A DNA stretch of 64,000 bases. Source: Neoscytalidium dimidiatum. Its lineage: Eukaryota > Ascomycota > Dothideomycetes > Botryosphaeriales > Botryosphaeriaceae. The notes below the pieces were generated by a model. That model saw only the letters and a program-made list of their open reading frames with translations, was not told the origin of the DNA and made no database searches. The DNA is taken from the NCBI GenBank assembly GCA_037367355.1, contig CM074705.1:1984001-2048000 (forward strand). The letters are read 5' to 3'. The translations under genes were made by a program, and so were the position numbers. Shown piece after piece: positions 53,243 to 64,000 of this stretch; positions within the stretch are counted from its first letter, which is position 1; the number at the start of each line of letters is the position of its first letter.

Positions 53243-54766
53243 TTAAGCAGCGCCGTTCGGGTTCGGGGGAAGCGTGCCAGCACCCTCGCCGAGGAGGCCG
53301 CCGAGCTTGTCCTTTGCGTACTGGTCATACTCAGGAGCGAAGCGGGGAGCGAGGCCACCGAGCAAGACGAAGACGATGAAGATAACAAGGCCGAAAACGA
53401 TCAGCTTGCGCAGAGCAGGGTGACGGGAGCCGTATTCAGCCCAGGCGCGGCCGCCCTGGCCCAGATACTCCTTGATCTTCTCAGCGCCAAGCTTGTAGTA
53501 GATAAGACCGCTGAGGGCAATGCTGTAACCGAAGGCCTGGAGACCGGAGACGGGGTCCTGGAAGATGATCATGGAGGCGAAGACGAGCAGGATATCCTTC
53601 AGCACACCGGACAGGGTGAGAACAAGGGAAGAGGTCTTGCCGATCTGTGGAGCTGTTAGCGCGTTTTTTTTTTTTGAAATGAGACAGATTGGCAACTCAC
53701 CAGGAAGACAACGGAGACGTTGAGCAAGAAAGCAACCAGGGCGTTGGCAAGGAGAGTGAAAGTGCCGACGCTGTAGATGTCATTCATAGTCATGCGGGGA
53801 AGTTCGCTGAACAAGCAGACAACACCGTTCATGATGGCGCAGGCAGGCGCGTAGTAGTAGAGCGAAACAAGCGGATCCATCTTGAACTCGGCGGAGCTGA
53901 GCAGGCGCTGGACCATGACCAAGCGCACGGCCTCGAAACAGATACCTCCGGCCTGGTAGAGGAAACCGACCATGTTGAACTTGATTTCACCGAAAGAGGC
54001 AATGACGACACCAATGACGATGAAGGAGACGTTTCCGAGAGTCTTCATGTTCGGGGGGGCAACGCCGAGCGACCAGGTAGCAAGCAGGACGGCGACCGGG
54101 GTCGTGGCCTAGTTTTGGCGGTCAGAATTCGAGTTGTCCAAAGTGGAGTTCCGAGACCCACCTTGAGCATCTGAATGAAGGCAACAGAGAGATAGAGGTA
54201 GGCCTGGTTACCGCAGATCAAAGACAAGCTAAAGAAGATACCGATGGGGACAATGGCACGGAGGTAGACACGGCCGTTCATCGGGACCTTCTTCCTCGAG
54301 TCAAGGACATTGGTGAAGCGGGCCAGGAACTGCGTCATCGCCGTCGCGAAGGTCAAGTGCCATGTCGTCAGGAAAATGGCTGCGCTGGAAGTCAGTGAAT
54401 CGGCGTTTGAGCGAGCGGATCAGATGCACGTACGGTAACCTGTAATTCATTGTCAGCTCCATGTCAAAAAAAAAATCATCGCAGTCAGAGTCGCGGAGCA
54501 CTTACGGAAGCCAGCGGTGTCGAGAATCCACTTATTGAAGACGATGACGCTGGAACTCAACGAGATCCAGACGCTGTGGGCTGTCAGCGTAACCGTAGCT
54601 TTGCCAGCGGTCGGGCGCAGCGCGCAACTCACGCAATGTAGACGGCCGGGTGGAAAGCGGGCTTCGGGGGCTCAGGCTGCACGGCGTCGGGGTTGACGGT
54701 GGGCAGCGTGGCGCTGGAGGAGTCGCGGACTCCGTCCTGCGAGGACCTCGTCTTCTCGTCGGCCAT
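53243..54766 (-). CDS. DUF250/TPT nucleotide-sugar transporter, candidate UDP-galactofuranose transporter
   Basis: Six minus-strand exons: 54633-54766, 54506-54573, 54434-54439 (6 nt), 54162-54379, 53701-54108 and 53243-53644, giving 411 residues. The drug/metabolite transporter fold is evident: a cytosolic start (MADEKTRSS), then about ten membrane helices with VWISLSSSVIVFNKWILDTAGFRY, PIFLTTWHLTFATAM, IFFSLSLICGNQAYLYLSVAFIQMLKATTPVAVLL, and IGKTSSLVLTLSGVLKDILLVFASM, the last typical of the triose-phosphate/nucleotide-sugar group, plus an extra C-terminal helix found in fungal members. It lies head-to-head with UDP-galactopyranose mutase. In Aspergillus fumigatus the Golgi UDP-galactofuranose transporter gene glfB lies next to the mutase gene glfA, so that role is the best inference; it is not shown by the sequence alone. 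Confidence 0.9.
54434..54439 (-). other. 6-nt internal microexon of the transporter gene
   Basis: GTTACC on the minus strand is flanked by a 66-nt intron (GTAAGT...GCTGACA...TTACAG) and a 54-nt intron (GTACGT...CACTGAC...CGCAG). With it the protein reads AGFRYPIFL; skipping it keeps frame but loses the Arg-Tyr pair that related transporters have as F-R-[FY]-P. Confidence 0.8.
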
Positions 54767-56346
54767 TTGTGCGGCGGATGTGATGCGTCGGGGAGCGTGT
54801 GAGGAGGAGGCGGGAGGAACAGCTAGAGCGTCGCAAGTAGCTGGGCGGGCCTCGTTGTAGAGTCGCGGCGCGGCGGGTTGAGATGGGCGCGGCGGCAAGG
54901 GAGGGAGGGAATGCTACACAAAGGTCGAACGAGTGTGCGGAAGAGGGGCTTTGGGGGATGGTGGTTGGAAAGGGAGCGGGAATCTTCAGGAGGGAAAAGG
55001 CGTTGGCGGGTTATGAAATGGGAGCACTGAGAATTATCCGGGCTTGGGGCGGCGGCGATTGGCCGGGCGGTGACGGCGTCGATTCAGATTGCGCGTTAAG
55101 CACAGGCATGCGTTTCGCGCTGGCTGCTCCTCATCAAACGGCCGCGGGACAGATAACAGCGATCAGCTGGCGCACTGCCCGGCCGGATGCAGCGACAGGG
55201 GCAGCAAAGGGCCAATTTTATGGGGGACTGCGGCGGCCTTGCCTTGCGTGCTGCGCGGCGGCGAATCGCGGGCAGCGCAGCGCTCACGGGCTGTGGGCTG
55301 CGGGCATGGTTTCGAGCGTCAGGTTCAGACGGTCGCCGCCGCGCGAGACACAGCGTGCAACCTGGCCTCTACGTGCGCAGGAATGCTGCATGCGCGGCGC
55401 CGTGCAGCACAGGAAGCTTGTCGCCCTCTGTGCGCCGCATCGCGCTCAGCGCAGCCAGCACGACTACCATGTCCACCACCTCCGCTGCCGCCAGATAGAC
55501 AGCAGCCCACGCAACGCGCGCTCTCGTGGCGGCGGCGTGCACCCACCCGCCCTCCTGAAATAGCAGCCGGCCCTGGCGATTACCTCATCGGCGGCGCCGC
55601 GCAGGGCAGGCGAAATACGGGCGGGTGTGGGCCGCCGCTGCCAGGTGCGCGGCCAGGTGCGCTGCCGGGCGCGGTGCGTGGGTGCCAGGCCTGGCCGGGG
55701 AGCTGCTGCTCAGGCGGACCGCCAAAGCGGCGCGAGCAGCTGTGGCTGGCCGCCGAGGAGGGCGCGCGCTGGCTGCCGCACCGCACGCCGGGGCAAGTAG
55801 CGACGGACGGCGAGTAGCGGTCGGGCAGGCTGCGAGAGCGCACATCGCACCGCACATCCTCCCGCGCCGCCCGCACTGCCCGCACTGCCCTGTCCGGTGC
55901 GTGGCCAGAAGCACGCCCGCCAGCGTGGGCATTTCGGGAGGAGGGGGCGCCTGGCCGGTGGAAAGCTGGGCGCGCTGCTGCGGCGGCGGCGGCGGGTGGG
56001 CGGGCAGCGCTGGGCGAGTTGACACTTTGCAATCTGTACCGTCGATCCCCCTTTTCTGGCGGCGGGGCGAGGGTGTGCTGGACTCTGAAACGCACGAATT
56101 GAGACGCAGGGCCGCGGCTGCTGCAGTTACGCCAGGAGCGCCCGTGCGCGCTAACCATATCAAATTGCCTCTCCATACTGGGCTATTATTTCTCCCCAGA
56201 CAGCCCTCCTCCACCGCCTCCTGCTGCAGCACCCTCACCGTTAAAAGCCCGCCTCCGCAGCGCTTCGCATGCTGAACTTGGCCCGCAACACCCTCAAGAG
56301 AGTCCCTAGTTTTCAGGAGATCCTGCAGAGCGCTACCGGATTCACC
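54767..56346. promoter_or_regulatory. Shared divergent upstream region of transporter and mutase
   Basis: 1.58 kb of very G/C-rich DNA between the two start codons. Open frames of up to 319 codons occur on both strands but are overlapping and compositionally biased (Ala/Arg/Gly), without domains. It most likely contains both promoters and long leaders. Confidence 0.5.
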
Positions 56347-58197
<1,851 letters not shown>

Positions 58198-61100
58198 GTC
58201 TGATACCCTCGTGTGACCGTTGGGTCAGAAGATGAGGCCCGTGAGCCAAGATACGATGTAAGATGGGTTTGAACACGATTGATGGCGAATTCCGGACGTG
58301 GGCTAAGAAACGTTTGGGTTTTGGGTGGGCATTGAGCAAATGATTAGAAGGCACTCGGGGTTTGTGATGCATTTGGGATGCTTTTCTGCGGTGTGCACGA
58401 GTTTCCTCCCTTTTGGCATGCGCATGCTGCATTAGAACTTTTTTAACTAAGAAAAAAAGATACACTTCATGATGGGTGGGGGGAGGCAAGGGTAGATGAT
58501 ACCGAGACACACCAACAGGCGGTTATGTAGACGCTAGAAAAATGCTACGCGTTTTAGACATCCAATCCCAGACCACTTCTCGTGCTTGTGACATTGCTTA
58601 TTTTGGAGCTACTTGCCTCTGCGACGATTGAGAGATTCGATGCACTTGTGACAATGACACTTTCTCTGGACACCCTTGTTCAAACGGCCAGCGTTTAATA
58701 TGTATGAGGCGGAAATAATGACAACCGCAGAAAGGAACCTTCGTTACAACTGGTATGTCAACGGCCGATTCCGGAACCATCCGCCCCGCCATTGTATGGC
58801 ACGCTACTCGTATGCCGAACGTTTCATAGCCATGGACCAGGGACAAGGATTTCAGTGGTTCGGGTTCAGGTGCCGTAGTAATGCAAACGGGACCTCAACC
58901 CTGATTCCGACGAGCACTCGGTACTATCAATCCGGATCTGGTCACTTAGGTAAGTCTTTTCAGTCTAGGGGAAGGAGAAAGCTCATCGCATACCGATGGA
59001 ATCTGTTGCCTCTGTGAGACTCTCATTGAGTATTCATACAAAAGTGTCGGCTATTTCCAACGAGCTGTCTGAAGGCGAACAGTCCATCGTACGACTACGA
59101 GTACCCCAAGATATGGCCACGCGTTCCTGAGTCCGGGCCAAGATGATGTCACACTTGGCTGAAAATTTTATGGTGGATGTTCGTTGGTTCGTTCCTCTCC
59201 CTCTGCAACAAGCAACTCCCTGAAACGCCCGCAACAGGGCGGTGGGGGTTCACCTATCAATGCACGAGGGCGGAGAAGGGGTAGGAAACGACCGCCTTGC
59301 CATTCCGCTCTTCTGCACTTTTGCCTCCCTGCCCCACTTGTTTTTTCCAAGTAAGCAACCGTGATTGGATTCCGCCCTTTGGGCCACCTGGGTTTTTCTG
59401 TGCTCCACCAAGGCTTGTCTCAGATCTCAAACCCAGAAGAAGGGGTCGAAGAAAAGTTAAGCCTTTGCCCCGCGGGCCCTTCTCCGTGATGATCATCGCT
59501 CCCTACGATTTGAGATTTCAGGATGTTTCAACTGACGCAATCGATCTACAAGAAACGAAACCGGGGGGTAAGGAGCGTACGTGTACCGTAATTATATGCG
59601 GGCGGGCTTGTGGTAGGGGCAGCAGAGCGGTAGGATGGGACGGGAAGCACACGGAGCGGTATCGGGTAGGGTCCCGAGTGAATGGGGACGGAGGGGATCT
59701 TCAATCATTGATCGATTTTTCTCGTTGGTTCATCCCGCCCCCCCGCCTTGGTGTTGTTGTCCGTGCCGTGGGCACGCGCGCGCGTGCACTCCGCCTCGCG
59801 AACGGCCTGGACTGCGAGAAAAAAAAAAAAAAAGAACAGCACGAAGGATGGGCCGGCTTGGCAGGCACAATCAGCGGACGCCACTGCCATCCGTGTATTT
59901 GGGCAAGAGTGACGATTACGAATGCAATGTTGCGGATGCTTGTTGAAACTGTGTTTAAGGTTTTCTTATCTCCTAGCCGCACGTTTTTTGCCGTGAACGG
60001 CTGCGGCAGCTAGTACTCGTTTTCGAAGGGTGACGAGATGATGTATACGAGCAGGTAGGGTCCAAATGACTTCGATGCCCTTGCATGCCCAGGGCCGGTT
60101 TATTTTGCCATTGAGGACCCATTTGGCGTTGTACTTATGCGATGCGATCCTCTTACGAGGCCCTGCCTTGTGTGCATCCATGGAAATGTTCTCGACTCGC
60201 GGAAGTACCATGAAAAGGCGTCGATAAGCTCGTGTCCAAACTTTTTTTCATTGGTCCCTGTTGCCCTACCCCGGATCAGCAGCGATCTTCTCGTAGGGCT
60301 GCAGCGAAAATGTGGAGGCCCACCAACGATCAGCGCACCCTGTGTCAGAGCGGGACAATTGGAAATATTGGCTTGCGGGATCCTGCGGGTGAGCGATACG
60401 GGTCACGATACGGCTTGCTCCGTCGCTCTCCGCCTACGGCTCGGTTCGCAAGTGGTGTGGATTCTGTGGGACTGCGCTTGTGCCGATACGAGGCTGTGCC
60501 CAGCCCGCGGATGAGGTAATACTCGAACGGACGGGTGTGGCGGTGTGTTGATCAGAGTACCGGTGCCGTGACGGAAAGCAAAATCTCTTGCTTCTCAGCT
60601 ACAGAAATTACATCAGCCAATCTATCTTCCATGAGAGCGGTTGTAGCGGTTGTCAGGACGATAAAGTCATCAATATGCTTACTAACTCATGACCAGATCA
60701 CTGCTTCAAATACGTATGCACAGTCTTACTTATGAGAACATTTCCAAGAACCAATGTTGTACCTAACAGAAGAGTACGATAGATATCTTTGCCAGAGTAC
60801 GGATGTGCTCCGTATAAGACCTGACACGAGGTACTTGGCGTGCATTGTTTTGTTCCGAATGTGTCTAGTGCTAGGCATACGAATCGGATTTCTGGAAGTA
60901 CTTATAAATGAATCATTCGTCTTGAGGGCTGACATCGTGACAAGGAGGTATGCCCGGTTTGGACCAAGGTGGTTAGAAATGGGAATGAATCTGGGATTGG
61001 GTTCAAGATTATACGCTCGGAAAGTTCCAGCGAGGTTCACTTCTGGCCGACTGGACGTAGCTTCAAAATGGACTTGGCGGAACGAGAGCAGCTTTAAGAA

Positions 61101-61510
61101 TGCATCCCAGGTATGACATGAATAAGCCCGTGAACCTATGATTGTGCGCAGAGGCGACGCAGCCTTATATTTGAGCTGATGTCCAATATGCAGCGGCTAT
61201 TGGTAAGTAATTCTATATACCTTTAAATCACAGCTGGTGGTCAGAATCGTAGTATGCTCTTCAATGCCTTGCTACTGAAAGATCATGCCCGGATGTATTC
61301 GTACATTTAACTCTACCTCCAAATATAACGATGCGGTTGCCTACACTGCACAGGCACAGGAAAGCATCAGGTGCCCACCGAGTGAACTTTTAGCACTGCG
61401 GTCATTTAGCAGACACTAGCCGTGTTCAAAACGTCCAAACCCCGAACCAATGTACAAACGCGAGCTGGTCAATCCCACAAACGCGCATCAATGCCGATGC
61501 TTCGATGGTT
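58198..61510. other. Gene-free stretch of 3.3 kb
   Basis: The 3' flank of the mutase gene, then mixed sequence with an A-run at about 59819-59834, and an A/T-rich part from about 60580 to 61330. Only short frames without similarity were seen; a 238-codon open frame at 59297-60013 lacks an obvious domain and is compositionally irregular, so it is not called. Confidence 0.45.
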
Positions 61511-62332
61511 TTAGTTGCCTGCTCCTGGCGCAGCACCATGAGACGGTTTGATCAACTCGGGGTGGATGTGAACGCTAGGCATGATGCCGATTCCAATCGC
61601 TCTTCGTATCGCCTTAGCCAGCTTACGGTGGTTCCGGGGTTTTAATCCAGTAACCCTCGAGTGTTTGATGCGGCCCATTTCCGTTACGTATTCGGACATG
61701 ATAGAGAAGTTCTGTTCGAACGTAGTCGTCAGCCATCAGTCCGAACATCTGTATCACGCCTTTGCCTTTGTTCGCTTCCTACCTTGTATTCCTTCAATGG
61801 ATCGAGCCCCAATGTATCGAAGGCATCGATCTCGGGAGCCCGCCTGGTTTTCTTCCATTTCTTGGCCTCAACGCCAGTCAAGTCGTGAGGTGCATACACA
61901 TCGCCATACTGCCAGCGACGTGGGGATTGGATCTCAAGATCGGTACGGAGGCGGGAGATATCGATCTCATCGGCGGTAGATGCCTCTGGTTGCATCAAGT
62001 TCTCCTGAAGTAGATTCCGGGCATATTTATGCTGGCTGCTCGGCGAAGATGTGTTGGCGACGGCTTTGCGGCTTAGCTGCTGCGAGAGTCGGGATGAAGG
62101 CTGATCGCGATTGGTGTCGGTATTTTCGCGGTCGAAAGAAGACGCTTGAAGGGTGCTCATAAGATCTGGCACCAGACGTCAGTGCAAGTTACGCAAAGGC
62201 TCGCGAGAGCGTGGCTGGGACGGCACCTCTAGTCGGATCGCTGTTCCTGGCGCAGGTCGTAGAAAAGGCGCGAGACGATGCGCCGCATAGAGCAGCCAGT
62301 GGCCGGCGGGGAGCCAATCGTAATACAGACAT
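61511..62332 (-). CDS. RSM18: Mitochondrial small-subunit ribosomal protein bS18m
   Basis: Minus-strand exons 62227-62332, 61783-62165 and 61511-61711 (introns 61 and 71 nt) give 229 residues. Exon 1 encodes a clear mitochondrial presequence (MSVLRLAPRRPLAALCGASS, then RAFSTTCAR). The middle is a fungal-specific extension with QQLSRKAVANTSS and WQYGDVYAPHDLTGVEAKKW. The third exon holds the S18 core: NFSIMSEYVTEMGRIKHSRVTGL, KNQRKLAKAIRRA-like RNHRKLAKAIRRAIGIGIMPSVHIHPE. Donor 1 (GTGCCG) is weak, but it is the only one that joins presequence and body in frame with a normal intron length and a CACTGAC branch site. The gene diverges from a PPR-like gene 288 bp away. Confidence 0.9.
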
Positions 62333-62620
62333 CTGGAGTTGTGATGGAGTTGATAGCGTCGCGTGTGAAGATCCGGCGGAGCCGCAGGTCGCGTCGACTT
62401 GTGATGCTTGGCGCTGGAGTTTTTGCGGACTTGACGTTCGCATCGCCGCAGGCTGGCTGTTCTTCTCCGCTCCGCCAACTCATTTCCCAGCGCCATTGAA
62501 TTACCTGTGGTTCTCAGATTCCTACCGCTCCCACACTCAGACATGCGCCATTGAGTCTCCATATCCAGCCGCTCCAATCCGACCAGAGCCATTCCAGCTG
62601 CCGCCGAGCTCCCCGCTACC
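62333..62620. promoter_or_regulatory. Shared divergent promoter of RSM18 and the PPR-like gene
   Basis: 288 bases lie between the two start codons, so both mitochondrial-protein genes are likely driven from this region. No specific site identified. Confidence 0.65.
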
Positions 62621-64000
62621 ATGCCCGCCCACCTCACCCGGCTCATCATCCGCAGAATACTCGCCAACGAGCCCATTATCTACCGTGAATGCCTCCACCG
62701 CCGTACCAATGCCTGTCTCCAGCCCCGCCTTCAAAGAATACATCGTAGTGGCTATACTCAGACCCGCTCCTTCTTCGGGTTCTCGCGCGAACCTGAGCGC
62801 AAGGTCAAAGACGCCGATTTCACTCCGGGCCTGGAAACGATGATCGACCTCAACCGCGCCCTTAAGGAGCAGTCGCAGACTCCAAGGAAGTCAGTGCTTT
62901 GCCAAGCGTTCACGGACTTGGTTAAATCCAAAAGCCAGTCATCCGATACTCTCTCAGACATCGAGGCCGGGCATGCCTTGAACACTTTCCGTTTCCTTGG
63001 AGAGAATCGAGTCGAACATACTGGAGGCAAGCCAGTTATGCCACAGAAGCAGACACTGGACATTACTTTAGAGTTACTGGCGGACAAGAAATCTCAAAGG
63101 AGTGAAAATCACCTTGCTCTAGCCGAGGCGATATTCAAACATCTTGAGGCAACACGAGCTGTAAGCACGGAAAACCCCAGTGCGTGGCCAGTGAATCTTC
63201 TCAAGAGCTTCGCCAGGACGATCGAAGTAATATGCCTCAACGGCCAACCTGTGCGGGCTCGCGACTGGCTGGTTGAAGTTTCAAGGAAGTACACAATCAA
63301 CATCCAGGGTAGCTACCTTCCCCACAAGCCTTGGTTTTCCATTTTGGAAGCACTCTATGCTCAGGGAAATGAGACTGAGGCGCAGAAGACGCTTCAGGTC
63401 ATGCAAGATCTTGGCATACCCGTGGATCACAAGGTCAAAGTCTTCCTGCTCAGAATACTTGCGGAACAAGGAGACATGGAATCAACTAAAAAACTGTATG
63501 GAGAGGTCATGAGTGAAAGGCGTGTTGAGGAGATCGACCTGCACTCCGAGACCTACAGAGCTCTGCTCAAATGTTGCATTCAACACGATGAACGTGAATG
63601 GGGCCAGTCAGTTGTACGCGCAATGCTTCAGCATCTGGAGTTTTACTACGGTGATACAACCGATGATCGCATCAGGCCGGCGAAAAGAATATGGAATTCC
63701 TTGTTCCTCTGGGCAGCAGCTTCTGGAAAAGGTGTCGACGAGGTAGACCGCATGATGAATGTCATGGTTCGGAGGACTTTTACGGATGGAAGATCAATCC
63801 AACCGGACGTCGACATGATAAACCAGCTCGTCGAATGGTCCATGTCCCAGAACGAGCACTATTTTGCGGAGAGATATATCTCTCTCGGCTTGAAATGGGG
63901 TGTTCATCCAAACGCCAAAACCTACTACCTCCAAATAATGTATAGGCTATCCGGCGGTGACATCGATGGCGCGCGAGCTGCATACAAGCTTCTCCAAGGA
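62621..64000 (+). CDS. Mitochondrial PPR-like helical-repeat protein (partial, 3' end outside window)
   Basis: An ATG at 62621 opens a frame of 460 codons that reaches the last base without a stop, so the C terminus is missing. The N terminus is basic (MPAHLTRLIIRRILA, LQPRLQRIHRSGYTQTRSFFGF), consistent with mitochondrial import. The rest is predicted all-helical, with segments of PPR style: KPWFSILEALYAQGNETEAQKTL followed by QVMQDLGIPVDHKVKVFLLRIL, then MESTKKLYGEVMSER, and HPNAKTYYLQIMYRLSGGDIDGARAAYKLL. Fungal PPR proteins bind organellar RNA in mitochondrial transcript maturation or translation. The exact family member is not recognised; repeats are degenerate. No intron is needed within the visible part. 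Its divergent neighbour encodes bS18m. Confidence 0.85.
   Translation, partial: MPAHLTRLIIRRILANEPIIYRECLHRRTNACLQPRLQRIHRSGYTQTRSFFGFSREPERKVKDADFTPGLETMIDLNRALKEQSQTPRKSVLCQAFTDLVKSKSQSSDTLSDIEAGHALNTFRFLGENRVEHTGGKPVMPQKQTLDITLELLADKKSQRSENHLALAEAIFKHLEATRAVSTENPSAWPVNLLKSFARTIEVICLNGQPVRARDWLVEVSRKYTINIQGSYLPHKPWFSILEALYAQGNETEAQKTLQVMQDLGIPVDHKVKVFLLRILAEQGDMESTKKLYGEVMSERRVEEIDLHSETYRALLKCCIQHDEREWGQSVVRAMLQHLEFYYGDTTDDRIRPAKRIWNSLFLWAAASGKGVDEVDRMMNVMVRRTFTDGRSIQPDVDMINQLVEWSMSQNEHYFAERYISLGLKWGVHPNAKTYYLQIMYRLSGGDIDGARAAYKLLQG

Overview
The window is nuclear DNA of a filamentous ascomycete (Pezizomycotina; Dothideomycetes or a close class is my best guess from gene content, not proven). 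The evidence is short GT-AG introns of about 50-85 nt with CTNAC-type branch points, GC-rich third codon positions, and fungal families: a Zn2Cys6 regulator, a HET-domain gene, JHD1, UDP-galactopyranose mutase and an Rpn6/Rpn12 pair. I built the gene models by joining exons across splice sites. Most proteins are conserved housekeeping factors, separated by unusually long gene-free stretches (33-37 kb, 48.6-53.2 kb, 58.2-61.5 kb).

Layout, left to right. 1-16 kb: a Myb-like Ser/Pro-rich protein; the spindle-checkpoint kinase BUB1; a possible 65-residue membrane microprotein; an L-type cargo lectin ending in a KKYL retrieval signal; a Zn2Cys6 transcription factor; mitochondrial ribosomal protein uL11m. 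16-27 kb (all minus strand): proteasome subunit RPN12; an intronless bacterial-type thymidine phosphorylase; the PHD-JmjC histone demethylase JHD1. 28-39 kb: splicing factor SF3b14/p14; a small secreted Kex2-type peptide precursor; a gene-free segment with a 23-bp duplication; a SAM methyltransferase; a glutathione S-transferase. 40-48.6 kb: a GH47 alpha-mannosidase; a HET-domain gene broken by one in-frame stop; RPN6 and SOF1 sharing a 233-bp divergent promoter. 53-58 kb: a DUF250/TPT sugar-nucleotide transporter and UDP-galactopyranose mutase, divergently arranged, which looks like a galactofuranose gene pair. 61.5-64 kb: mitochondrial ribosomal bS18m and a divergent PPR-like protein that runs off the window.

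The most unusual signals are: a 6-nt internal microexon in the transporter plus further very short coding exons in four other genes; the Kex2-type precursor; the bacterial-type thymidine phosphorylase; the HET gene with a single nonsense codon; and two functional gene pairings on divergent promoters (galactofuranose, and mitochondrial translation/expression). No CRISPR, tRNA, rRNA or intact transposon was recognised.
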